Source of the DNA: Pocillopora verrucosa
Taxonomy: Eukaryota; Cnidaria; Anthozoa; Scleractinia; Pocilloporidae
Direction of reading: 5' to 3'
NCBI RefSeq assembly: GCF_036669915.1
Contig: NC_089324.1
Coordinates: 11,602,118-11,666,117 of the forward strand
Length of the DNA stretch: 64,000 nt
The stretch's first letter is position 1; every line of letters starts with the position of its first letter. The position numbers were made by a program, and so were the translations under genes. Of this stretch, positions 21,501 through 28,193 are shown one piece after another. The notes below the pieces were generated by a model. That model was not told the DNA's origin and made no database searches. It saw only the letters and a list, made by a program, of their open reading frames with translations.

Positions 21501-23534
21501 AGAGCCAGAGAAACTGAGATAATAATCCACGGGTCGCTCTGAGTAAGGAAAAGATTTAAACTTTGTTAAAAACATACTTTTATGTCGCTATGTTTGGGGT
21601 TAAAAGCAAGTTTTACCGTTGCAGTAACGACATGCCTTAAAATAAAATGGAAATAATATACAGATTTCATCAACAAATTAATGTGCTGCATCAGGAAATT
21701 AATTCTACTCTACTATCCGAACCATGATTGACAAATGTTTAATAATTTTTCTAACTATTCAGAGTCAGGCAATCGATTGAAGATCGCAGCGTTTCAGCTG
21801 TTATACAGCTAGCATCATGATATCATATTTCTGAAATAAATATATCCAGAAAAAGGCTATCTTTTCAATTATTACATCCATTTTGAAATCGTTAGTGATT
21901 CACTTTTTCTTAAAAAATAGGAATTCCAGAGAAAATTTAAGAACCCCAAACCCGTTTTGCCTTCTTTAGAAAACCAGCAATGCTGCATGTACAAATTTAA
22001 ATGCAATTTGAGCGATGCAAATTGTGCAGGCCACACATCTGGCCACCTATTGTTTTTATATCCATACATGGAGTTGTGACGCAGTTCGTTAATGTTTCGT
22101 TCCTTTGTGTACCGGTACACAAGGACACAACCCGAGAGGACTTTGATTCGGGTCCTCACGTGGAAACGAAAATTTTTTTTGCTCACGTTCGTGGTAAATG
22201 TTTAAAATTCTTGTCATCGAACTCAAAAGTTGCTATCTCCACACACACGTAAGACTCTTAGACATACCAAATACTGATAAATTAGCAGCAAGTTTTTCAT
22301 ATATGACCAAATTGTTCGGCTGAGCTTAGCAAACAGGCCATTTTCGAGGTACTATGCGTGGCCTCTGTTTGACAACGAGGGTGAGTACAAGGCTTTTGAA
22401 ACGAAGACGTTTTTTAATTCCCATGCGTACATAACTCATTTTCACAAGAAAACTCGCAAATGATCTATTGTGCTCCGTAGTCAGTTCGTAGAGTATCTAA
22501 CCGCCACATTCTAAGGTTCAAAGATCGAATCCTTAAGGGGGTATCTTCGACAAATTTATAAAATTTCTTTCAATTATATTCGTCAATTGTATTTTCACTT
22601 ACCCCTTCTTACACGCGCTTTCATTGCTGTTCGTTTTAGCTGTTCAGTTCTCCACTTGTCCCATGATATACTCTTACCTAGCACAATAGGAGCATACGGG
22701 CCATTTAGAAATGCAGAAAAGCAATCGTCAAACCACCATCCCCCTTGCCAAAGTATAGCACAATTTTCCGAGTGTTCGTCATTGTCACTATCTTTGGTGG
22801 TGAACATTTTGTGGTTGTGTCTTGGACCGAGTGAGTCTGTTCCACCAGTTGTACCGAAATACCCATCTACAAAAAGTCTGTATTTCTCACTCTCGGAATC
22901 GACTGTAAACGTTTTTGTAGCTCGCATGCGCCTTCTTTCCAGGAAATGTTTCCATTTCCACAAGTAGCTGGTGATTCATGGAGCTGGTGAGACGATGTAA
23001 CTTTTCGTTTCCAAGCCAGAATTCATCAGAAAAATTTCCAAAGCCCTCCCTGTATTCAGCCCAATTTCTGTCAAAATCAACAACTCCATTGAAGCGCTTT
23101 TGAAAAACAATCCATCCACCACCGTTTGTTTCTTGGTCGCAAAGTACTTGGAAAGCGCCTTTGCCGTCAGGGTCAATGTAATAAACCCCGGTTGAGTCGA
23201 AGCCCCGGTGTAACAAGTCGAGACAATCTGTCCCTGACAAAGATAATGAAAGAAAGTTGTTACCCAAAAAGTCATTTACGAAATAACACTACATAGGAAT
23301 TTAGCAAGAATTTGAGTCTCGTGGGCTCTGCATACAGTAAATAGAATTTAGTGCCAGCTCACCAACGGGAGCATCAGAAGGGTTCTTCGTTTCCTGACTC
23401 AAGGTATTTGAATAAATTTTCTTATTATCGAGGACAAAAACTTGCAAATTCAGAGCCAGGATAAGAACCAACAGCAAAGTCAACCCATGTGTGACACCAG
23501 GTCTGCATGGCAAGCTTTCTCTGCTGGGCAACAC
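412..23534 (-). CDS. Giant mosaic extracellular protein (3' end off window)
   Basis: Overall model of one minus-strand gene. Predicted exons, 5' to 3': 23363-23534, 22603-23233, 21307-21538, 20510-20982, 18974-19205, 17865-18106, 16921-17233, 15665-15942, 14508-14640, 14056-14348, 13392-13527, 11414-11836, 10334-10438, 9791-10056, 9491-9608, 8617-8945, 8149-8290, 6748-7073, 5705-5843, 5155-5486, 4736-4874, 2781-3464, 412-530. Total is 6257 nt. Module junctions are phase 1 throughout, except 18974 to 18106, where an exon is probably missing. Within each discoidin pair the split is phase 0. No second signal-peptide exon or obvious polyadenylated 3' end is seen inside, so one gene is the simplest reading. 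The protein would be secreted or a type I membrane protein used in adhesion, matrix or recognition; that role is inference. Modules between 17865 and 23233 carry frameshifts, so the 5' half may be pseudogenic or mis-assembled. Confidence 0.65.
1451..1582. mobile_element. Short palindromic repeat element
   Basis: The left end aatacatgg pairs with the right end ccatgtatt. The internal arms are atatggaatttctcttc and gaagagaaatttcatat. The centre carries ctcgttcgctgcgctcactc. No coding capacity; it lies in the last visible intron of the mosaic gene. Confidence 0.7.
1741..1948. mobile_element. Inverted-repeat element with tRNA-like core
   Basis: Arms of about 60 bp: the left one has gaagcgatcctcgcagttat, and its complement ends at about 1948. 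The centre holds agaggtcatgaattcaaatccc, which resembles a degraded RNA polymerase III B box (GGTTCGAATCC-like). It could be a SINE-MITE composite. No protein is encoded. Confidence 0.65.
2132..2501. mobile_element. MITE with TAGGGACCTTAAG ends
   Basis: The element starts tagggaccttaag and ends cttaaggtcccta, an exact 13 bp terminal inverted repeat. Looser complementarity continues inward (ggacggcaacgcc against cgttgccgttaccgtc). It is 370 bp long with no ORF. The bases next to each end are compatible with a TA target duplication but do not prove it. Confidence 0.7.
2781..3464 (-). CDS. LamG/concanavalin A-like module (complete)
   Basis: A single 684 nt exon, phase 1 to phase 1, encodes 228 residues. 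Acceptor tttacttag precedes it; donor AG|gtaaaatttc follows. It has the LamG/pentraxin-like signature: an early W (FYWTMDN), a G-x-x-GKAV segment, a Cys-flanked loop (ECLFNTSQCTNGFTLMLWVW), IWTHYTLSY near the middle, and AAFDEIIIWYRSLTSADIA at the end. Such jelly-roll folds bind glycans or proteins outside the cell. The frame is fully open. It follows the third discoidin of the 3' group and precedes the SEA-like exon. Confidence 0.8.
4736..5486 (-). CDS. F5/8 type C (discoidin) domain, 3' group, third
   Basis: Two exons: 5155-5486 (phase 1 to 0) and 4736-4874 (phase 0 to 1). The first half has CLSALGMESAEISEKQISAS, then WLQVDLG, VTRVATQGR and VTKYKLMYG. The second half has EFIGNINKDTVVLHDLSPP, ITARYVRFLPLEW and MRVELYGC. 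The bounding cysteines and the RVATQG and RVELYGC motifs are diagnostic of discoidin domains, which bind lipid head groups, glycans or collagen. The donor of the first exon (GAG|gtctga) is weak, but the homologous position in sister copies supports it. Confidence 0.85.
5705..7073 (-). CDS. F5/8 type C (discoidin) domain, 3' group, second
   Basis: Two exons: 6748-7073 (phase 1 to 0, donor gtgaag) and 5705-5843 (phase 0 to 1, donor gtaact). The first half reads CKLALGMESGAISDMQIRGS, then NQWLQVDL, TKVTRVATQGRRDFDQWVTK and YNLKYSKNG. The second half, too short to stand out as an ORF, reads VFAGNTDRITVVSHDLNPP, then ITARFYRFLPLHW and MRVELYGC. The module is complete and open. The 0.9 kb intron between the halves shows no other coding sequence. 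Confidence 0.85.
7142..7330. repeat. CATCCC-type degenerate minisatellite
   Basis: Short variants of cctcatcccacatccta-like units recur across the stretch (catcccttacccagaatcc, ctgattcccgcattcc, cctgaatcccacaccc). The units are 7-10 bp and imperfect. It is intronic to the mosaic gene; the plus-strand ORF through it is a composition artefact. Confidence 0.55.
8149..8945 (-). CDS. F5/8 type C (discoidin) domain, 3' group, first
   Basis: Two exons: 8617-8945 (phase 1 to 0, acceptor gtttcag, donor gtaagacatg) and 8149-8290 (phase 0 to 1, donor gtaattag). The first half contains CRSALGIEGGAISDQQITAS, NQWLQIDLGG, VTRVATQGR and WATKYKLQHS. The second half has EFPGNTDSDTIVSHDLTPP, RYVRFLILTW and MRVELYGC. 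It is complete. Its close similarity to the next two modules suggests that the three discoidin units arose by tandem exon-pair duplication. Confidence 0.85.
9491..10438 (-). CDS. MAM domain (three exons)
   Basis: Exons 10334-10438 (phase 1 to 1), 9791-10056 (phase 1 to 0) and 9491-9608 (phase 0 to 1). The first exon is only 105 nt and gives LWYEQSALDFNWQ followed by TPSENTGP, the usual MAM opening. The middle exon has EKFMFVESSFPRQKGDVGRL, then CFTFWYHMDGSTIGRLNLYL. The last has IVIEGIVGGYLGDIAVSDPV and a closing NDSC. MAM domains mediate adhesion or oligomerisation in extracellular proteins. All three exons are open and phases agree. After the MAM there is a short PEEARPLENG linker into the discoidin at 8945. 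Confidence 0.8.
10595..10833. mobile_element. MITE-like inverted repeat
   Basis: The left end ataccctattcacacctgca and the right end (complement of ttggtgtgaattgggtat) are imperfectly complementary. Further inside, aacatgttttgttaaac matches a complementary aaacatgttt near the right end. It lies in the intron upstream of the MAM module. No coding capacity. Confidence 0.5.
11414..11836 (-). CDS. LamG-like half module
   Basis: One exon of 423 nt, phase 1 to phase 1, with acceptor tctttacag and donor gtgtgttag. It encodes SYIIASFGESTRGEGFAVYH, then PFRWVHVMITWSETWGLRYY, ENGRLLQKT, and LQLSDLIIRYSYLTN near the end. This matches the C-terminal half of the LamG/ConA-like modules found in this protein (compare 2781-3464). 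The N-terminal half, which should carry a GLT-x-SFW-like strand, would be upstream between 11837 and 13391; I did not find it. The frame is open and both junctions fit the neighbours. Confidence 0.7.
12938..13015. repeat. Perfect-stem hairpin
   Basis: aaactgtgaatta opens and taattcacagttt closes the stem; the inner arms around gtcactgatac and gtcagtgattc are nearly complementary. The span is about 78 bp, in an intron. It may be a tiny MITE. Confidence 0.6.
13101..13370. repeat. TTAACCGTTAGCCGTAAA-family repeat, copy 1
   Basis: Variants ttttgaccgttagtcgt, agttaaccgtaaaaac and ttttaaccgttagctgtaaa occur here. The same motif recurs at 46432-46610 and 54318-54420. The copies are short, degenerate and in both orientations. 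No gene is implied. Confidence 0.55.
13392..14348 (-). CDS. Divergent F5/8 type C domain, 5' group, second
   Basis: Exons 14056-14348 (phase 1 to 0, donor gtaagtgg) and 13392-13527 (phase 0 to 1, donor gtaattaag). The first half reads from SSAIPDSSFKAKSWLCYS through SLGMVASNELCYAAWCG, then STWLEINIGSKQMLVRMATR and FYVEYSHDAATWLNY. The second half has GNWDTTWVYHHFLPHLET, then FLRIMPQDCGSFCCLNV. It has extra cysteines and lacks RVELYGC, so it is more diverged than the 3' group. The second exon contains stop codons in the other two frames but is open in the phase required by its partner. Confidence 0.75.
14508..15942 (-). CDS. Divergent F5/8 type C domain, 5' group, first
   Basis: Exons 15665-15942 (phase 1 to 0, donor gtgagag) and 14508-14640 (phase 0 to 1, donor gtaggtc). 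The first half includes FTATNSYEDLTYAPFRAR, then WCAKVNSKEQYLQIDLGTKQ, KIELIKRNN and KKYRIEYRVN. The second half includes KFDVQNPASVNVTSARYIRL, YPESW and ICMRVRLY. Both are open. The first exon has no ATG, so it is easily missed. The intron between them holds an hAT-like MITE (14770-14997) and a repeat arm at 15485-15560. Confidence 0.75.
14770..14997. mobile_element. hAT-like MITE
   Basis: Begins cagggccgtagctagcatga and ends with the complement of caggtccgtagccagacttc, a 17 bp imperfect terminal repeat of the CAGGG type seen in hAT elements. Size 228 bp, no ORF. I see no clear 8 bp target duplication. Confidence 0.55.
15485..15560. repeat. Diverged copy of the 21103-21239 palindrome core
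   Basis: Contains aatattaaccctaactcg, then gttatcagttggtttagg and ggagagg, matching the centre of the palindrome at 21103-21239. The outer arms are missing or eroded. Confidence 0.5.
16727..16815. repeat. Half copy of the 20005-20198 element
   Basis: ttatcaactgagttcatgtt, then aaattgatcaccgtaaagag, ctaaagctggcgttcc and agcgtcagccctttgtcaga match one arm of the element at 20005-20198. The opposite arm is absent. Confidence 0.55.
16921..18106 (-). CDS. TLDc domain (two exons, first frameshifted)
   Basis: Exon 17865-18106 reads LRNEYYDALRTWLKPLMTAN then CPLWSL in one frame, and CYRACQ, FHEKCPNHAVTVTLVKVGKY and IFGGF in another. Exon 16921-17233 reads YLWSRRAFLFSLVNPTGSQP, GPVFGENDLFIGNN, FSDLGHAYELP and GTYRFIPDDIEVF. 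Together this is a recognisable TLDc domain. Known TLDc proteins are mainly intracellular (oxidation resistance, V-ATPase regulation), although cnidarians also place it in mosaic proteins. The first exon is 242 nt, one short of the 243 needed for phase 0 to 0, which matches the frame switch after LWSL. The TAA in the CYRA frame shows the shift is real in this sequence. The second exon is open; its acceptor (cttcgcag) was chosen by phase. Confidence 0.7.
18974..19205 (-). CDS. LamG N-terminal half, doubly frameshifted
   Basis: One exon with acceptor gaaatttag and donor gtaagaggag. Three frames in succession give homology-like text: NYDWPLMGVDSINRL near the start, then VLTRTGDVGVSLNSYSGECL, then YLYNCPNGLSLSFWMNYNG. 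These are the opening, middle and third strands of a LamG/ConA-like module. The exon is 232 nt; a phase 1 to 1 exon should be a multiple of three, and two missing bases would restore 234. The C-terminal half is not found between 18107 and 18973, and the following TLDc exon starts in the wrong phase, so at least one exon is lost or unrecognised. This is probably a decaying module or a region of assembly indels. Confidence 0.6.
19514..19770. repeat. C/T-rich tract, first part
   Basis: Strand-biased pyrimidine tract made of cctacctacc- and ccatccctcc-like words. A second part resumes at about 20205-20380. The palindromic element at 20005-20198 lies in between. The long plus-strand ORF here is a composition artefact. 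Confidence 0.55.
20005..20198. mobile_element. Palindromic MITE
   Basis: agggtaatttaat at the left pairs with attaaattaccct-like sequence at the right. The arms include gataacgtaaattgg, accgtaaagagtttaaaagc and the complement ending ttacgttatc. The core has gacgtttcgaacgttagccc. It is intronic to the mosaic gene. A half copy is at 16727-16815. Confidence 0.7.
20510..21538 (-). CDS. Pentraxin/LamG-like module, second exon frameshifted
   Basis: Exon 21307-21538 (phase 1 to 2, acceptor ccttactcag) is open: VDYYLSFSGSYPQDFASV, then ELTVSWWIRVPPSQNWSAVF and FLYQKD. Exon 20510-20982 (phase 2 to 1, donor gtaaacaat) holds DSKWHLVLLVWKVDSGHFRL, YVDDKFEY and GGNLILGQ in one frame, and EGTAMKGDIMHFNMWEHML, LYSDCGVKLGN and FRGNVTRTPL in another. 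The WHLVLLVW...GHFRLYVD pattern, the GGNLILGQ strand and the closing CG...GN...W are pentraxin-like. The exon is 473 nt, which is in phase overall, yet the SKWHL and MKGDI parts disagree by one base, so there must be at least two compensating shifts or a wrong acceptor. Normal pentraxins bind ligands through Ca2+. Confidence 0.6.
21103..21239. mobile_element. Perfect-arm palindromic element
   Basis: ggatcgatatcagtatctgg at the left pairs with agatactgatattgatcc at the right; tgcccacctacccctcccct pairs with ggtaggtgggca. The centre is aattaaccctaacttgttatc. Size 137 bp, in the intron between the two pentraxin exons. A related core is at 15485-15560. Confidence 0.75.
22475..22545 (+). repeat. 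tRNA-derived SINE-like fragment
   Basis: Contains tagtcagttcgtagagtat, resembling an RNA polymerase III A box, and about 35 bases later ggttcaaagatcgaatcc, resembling a B box with an insertion. The pieces could not fold as a functional tRNA as written, so I treat it as a SINE head or tRNA pseudogene. Confidence 0.5.
22603..23233 (-). CDS. Fibrinogen-related domain (FReD), frameshifted
   Basis: One exon, acceptor tctttgtcag, donor gtaagtgaaa. It opens CLDLLHRGFDSTGVYYIDPD, then GGWIVFQKRFNGVVDFDRNW, FGNFSDEFWLGNEKLHRLTS and MNHQLLVEMETFPGK. After an extra base (near AAAAACG at about 22923) the second frame gives FTVDSESEKYRLFVDGYFGT, MFTTKDSDNDEHSENCA, GGWWFDDCFSAFLNGPY, and finally SWDKWRTEQLKRTAMK. 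Order and spacing match a complete FReD of ficolin/tenascin type, a Ca2+- and sugar-binding recognition fold. The exon is 631 nt against 630 expected for phase 1 to 1, which fits a single-base insertion. The MFTTKDSDNDEHSENCA region keeps the Asp-rich Ca2+ loop. Confidence 0.75.
23363..23534 (-). CDS. First coding exon with signal peptide
   Basis: From the ATG at 23534 the frame gives MLPSRESLPCRPG, then a hydrophobic core GLTLLLVLILALNLQVFVL and a polar stretch rich in N, S and K. The donor is G|gtgagctgg at 23363, phase 1, matching the FReD exon. The core fits a secretion signal or signal anchor. A short 22-residue N-region precedes it; no better ATG lies downstream before the core. Upstream sequence (23535-23770) has a C-run and a TA-microsatellite but no clear promoter. 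Confidence 0.55.
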
Positions 23535-26500
23535 CTTTTACTATCACACTTTCCCTACTCCCACTACTGGCTCACAGCTTCCCCCCCCCCCCTCCCCTCC
23601 TTATCATCAGGGTAAGTGCTAAGCGACATTTTTTCATGTTGGATTTCTCAAGTATTCAAAGTTTATTATTTAAGTCTTTTCACTCGGTAACTAACCAACG
23701 TTTATACTTATTATTTCGTCATTTTTTATTACCGCCCTATTGCTACCTCGCATAATTTATCCATATATATATATCAGCAATATGACTGTCTTCTCGTTTT
23801 TCGCGCTAAGCGTAGTTCGACAATGTAACGCCGTTTTCGCTTGTCTTTTTTCCATTTTGGCCCTAGTATTTTTGCAGTATCAATATTGGTCTCTTCTGTG
23901 TCCGTAATAATGTAAGTGTTTTATAGACCTCTTTGCGTCGAGTTGTTAGTTGTTTCTTTATATCATATTTTGTGTAACTTTTGTAATTGATTGTTATTTC
24001 AGTTTCAACCTACGTCACTTCAACGTTGATGAGTTAAAGTAAATTGTTTTGTTTCTACACGACGTGGAGTTGTTCATTCCGTGGCCACAAATTTCATTTT
24101 CGCACAGTGCAGTTTCCCCCGGTATTCATGAGTTATGTTCAAAATGCTACGTTCGAAATGCAGCCATGATTTTAGTCGAGATTCATATAAGAAAATGCTG
24201 TAATTCTGTGACATCGTTTATTTTACTATCTATGAGGTCTGTAGCACATTGGAGTACATAAAACTTAATGAAAACAAGTGGTCTTAATAAACTAAAACGG
24301 CATTAATAAAATACATCTTAAGGAAATAAACGAAATTACTGACTTACCTACATGGTTTTCATTCAAAGCTTCCACCATTTTGAATAGAATGGAAAAATAA
24401 AGAAATGCCTATATAAAAGATTGAGGAAAATAAGACTCTATTCGGCAAAATTAAAAGACAAGCAAAAAAATTGCAGTTGGAGAATTTATCTTAAGTCTAA
24501 AACAATAAAAACTAAGCATCATCCCCTCGTGTTACCATAAAAAAAACTCAGCGGTCGCTTTTTCTTTTTTAAAATTATATATAATGTTAGTCTGGTTTTA
24601 TCAACAGTGCTGATGATGTGAATCGGCTGCTGTAAGACATAAAATGCTTTTTTTGATCAGGCGGAAAAAAGGATGCTACTTGCGACATATTTATCTTATC
24701 TATATTCAGTATGCAATTTTATTGAACTTTCCAAAATTTTATTTATTTTAAGAATGTTTTGTTTTGTCGAAGTAGAAAACGTTAGGTAAAGCGACGTTTT
24801 CTCGCAGATTGTAAACTCCAGCCTATATAAATGCGGTTTAAAAGGATTATCAAGATGCCCAAAAATAAAATTTGATGATTTGGTTTCGTATACTTGGTGA
24901 GTTAGTGTTATAAATGATAACGTTCTCTTATTAATTAATAAAATGGCTGCGTAAAGAATCTCACAATTTTCTGAGCTGCATCTCCCTTTAATTTATGAGA
25001 CAAAAAAGTTGAAAGGAGGATTTGGGACGAGATGTTCCAATTGTATCAACTGTTACTCCGTCTCACGAATGAAAATATACAGAAAATCTAAAGTTAAACC
25101 TAGAGAGCTAAGATTCGAAGCTATTGTTTGGAAAATTAATAATGCAAGCCTTTTAATATAATCTCGGCGTTTGTTTTGAAAACAGAGATGTCGTCAGAAA
25201 AGCTGAAAGTGCGTAATTCAAAAACTGAAAATCTGGAAAAAAAACTCTCTCTTCGGTGGTTTAGGCTCTGCGATATGAAAGATTCTACCATTTTCACAAA
25301 AGATTCTTCATTCAGAGCCTTTTATAATTTTAAGTTATTTTTTTTCAGTGATAAACAAAAAATTAGATCACTTTAGTAATTTCCGCAGTACAAAGGAAAG
25401 ATGCTGTAGTAAATATTGGTTAACTCTGAGAAATTATTATAGGAAACTTCTTATTTCTTGAAGCGCTGACTAAGTTTGAAATCACGTGTCTTGAAGTTAC
25501 TACCAGGGAAATCTCGCACTTACCAAGTAACTGGGATATATGCCAAGAGCCATTCTGATTTCACTTCACTAAATCCATTGCGACTTAAAACTTTATGAAA
25601 AGCTGCTGTTAATTAGAGACTGCTAGAATTTTTGAAGCAAACTGATTCAAAACAGCATGGTTCTGGGTGCCATGGGGTAATTCATGTATTCGCATACATA
25701 TTGAAAGAGTTGCTAGGTTATATGAGTCAGGAAAATTGTTTTAACCAAACATTTGCGAGAAAGTTCTCAGTTAACCTGAATCATTGACGGAATATGATAA
25801 CAGCTTAGATTGAAAAATGGGAACATCGACGGGGCTGCTATAAACAGGCTATCGTTATTTTTATAATATTTTGACAGAGGGAGAGAAATGAAATGAATTG
25901 TAGGTCCGAATGAATTAGTGGAGCTGTATACTTAAATGAATTTCATGCATCATTTTTATCCTGTGAAAAGTTTAGATCTAGTCTCGTGCAATACTGAACA
26001 CAGCGGGAAATAATGGATTGCTATTCTTTTAGTCAGTATTTCCCGTTGTACCAATTTCGTAAATCGAAAAATTTAGGGGGAAAGCTGAGCAAACAACTCT
26101 TTCAGGAGGGTTTTTATAATCTCCAAACGGCGTGCTTTTCTAAACTAAACTAAGCAAATCATAGCAAATAAGCAAATCATAATGGTGTCGTTATTTTGGT
26201 CTCAAAATCTCCATTACCATTGGTGCTAAGTTTAAACACGTGCCTATTTGTATCGAACCTATGGCAAGCACGGTACGGTCAAGGTTATGAGCTAGAATCC
26301 AAGGGTAAACCAAACACGAAAAACTGCATGAATACCAAGATAACAAGGATTTCGCTTCACATATGTCATTCAATTAAGCATCCAACGAGATCATTTTACT
26401 ATATGGTGAAACGACACAGTTCTATAGGTATGCAAAATTGGTTGGAGTAAATATCAGATTGACGGGGGGGGGGTGTGGCGGGAGGGGGGGAGGAGCGGCT

Positions 26501-27915
26501 GGCGCACTGAGAAGAAGTGAGTAAATAAGAAAATAAGTAAAACATGAAAAAGCAGGTAAAGAGTAAATTAAAGCTAAAACTGGGGGCTATCCGAGGATAT
26601 ACCGTAAATTATATCTCCAATTTTCATACATTACGTCCAAAACAGTAACTCTACGTTTAAAATGTAATTTTTAAAATGAGAGAACGTTGTATATTTGTTA
26701 CAGAAGAAGGAAATGTTTGTTTTGTTCGTAAGGGAACACTGAAAAAGTGGACATTCCACGCCGTAAATGGTAGGCTGTTCGTATAAATTTTTCCCCGCGT
26801 TGAAAAATATCCAAAATGTAATAAGCACAAGAGCGTCCATCAATAGCATAGAACCCTTGCCTCCATTTGGCGCGAAAATTTGTACAAATATTCGTTCGTG
26901 GACATTATCTGCTCCTGGAAGCCCAATGTTCTTCGAGCTTTGCTCTCGGAAAACTGTTGCATCTCGGTACGCGGACAAATGTCCGTGTATGTGTTTGCGC
27001 CGAATGCTGGCTATTGTTTATTCGTACACCACTCATTCATTTTCGCGCGACTCTACTGGCTATTACGTCACATGGTAAAAATCACCGGAAAGTTATGACG
27101 CGGTAACGTCGACATTTGTCCTCCGATTATCTCCGTCGAAAAGAAACAAAGACAGCGGAAAAAGTCAGCTCAAGAGTTTTATTTTCTCATCTTTATTACT
27201 TTACATTAAAAAAAAGGGACTCCTTTTGTAGAGTCCAAGGATAGTGACATTAAAATTGCTGATCTCAAATGCTGCTCCGGAAAAGTACAAATAAGTCGAC
27301 AAAATTTGCTATCAGCGCGCGAAATTTAATGGGAGGGTTATATAATAAATAAAACCCTTCTTGCTTACTGGTCCGAGGGCTGATAATGTTTTTGGCTGAG
27401 GGAAATGTCCCCTAAATGTCATATTTGCACTGAAAGCATCGCTTCTCGCCCGAATATTCATTTTCGGAAAATCTCTTAGACGCAGTCATTATTTGTCGAC
27501 ATATCAGCCGCCTGAAGACGTTTATCTACTTAATATTGTACAGTTATTTGGACAGTTGATCATTTTGTACTATAAAACATCTGTTTGACAGGTTGGCTAC
27601 ACTTGAATCAAAAGAGAAAACTGAGAAAGTGAACTCTACCATTGTTCTTGGTACACAGCCTTCTGTTCCCCAAGTACTGGCAGCAATTCCTGCGAAGCTC
27701 GTCGCCTTGTGATTGAGTCGGATGAAGAAAATGAAATGAGGATTTGAAGTTCTCTTTAGCACCTTTGTTAGATGCTTAGAGAGAGTTTTTCTTTCGGTAA
27801 ATTGAAACGTTTTTGTCAGTGGTGAAAAATTATTCAAATAATGTTCATTGTTGAAAGGTCCCTTTTGGATTTGCAGCACTTTTAAATGTGAACGATTTTT
27901 AATAACGAGCGCAAA
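23535..27915. other. Gene-free stretch
   Basis: No supported exon. Notable contents are a C-run at about 23580-23592, a TA-microsatellite near 23762, and G-rich runs at about 26464-26495 that could form quadruplexes. An open region at 26631-27080 has overlapping ORFs on both strands and relatively high CpG. The last could hold a promoter or first exon, but no frame is convincing. Confidence 0.4.
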
Positions 27916-28193
27916 TATAATTCAACTTTAAATCCTTTCAAAACCGTGTTTGACAGTTTGACGTCTCATGAACCAATCCGACCAGAGTGTTAACATGCAA
28001 GACCTATCGCAAATCGCGTCTCTATTTGCTTCACTTTTCCCGCCTTAGGAAAATAAAATTCAACTTTAAATCGTTTCAAAACCGTGTTTGACAGTTTGAC
28101 GTCTCATGAACCAATCCGAAGAGTGTTAATATACAAGACTTGTCACAAATCGCGTCTCTATTTGCTTTACTTTTTCCACTTTATGCGGAAAAA
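27916..28193. repeat. Tandem duplication, 138 bp period
   Basis: Two adjacent copies. Each contains ttcaactttaaatc, then accgtgtttgacagtttgac, gtctcatgaaccaatcc and aatcgcgtctctatttgctt. Differences include cc insertions and a few substitutions. ttcaactttaaatc starts at 27921 and 28059. No coding content recognised. Confidence 0.8.

Noticed and set aside
22475..22545. Possible functional tRNA gene
   Set aside because: B box is interrupted and no acceptor stem pairs; kept only as a SINE-like fragment.
26631..27106. Overlapping ORFs on both strands with a hydrophobic segment
   Set aside because: No domain text, no splice partner, and several frames are equally open. The composition (high CpG) explains the openness.
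27916..28193. CRISPR-like array
   Set aside because: Two long copies with no spacers in a eukaryotic genome; it is a plain tandem duplication.
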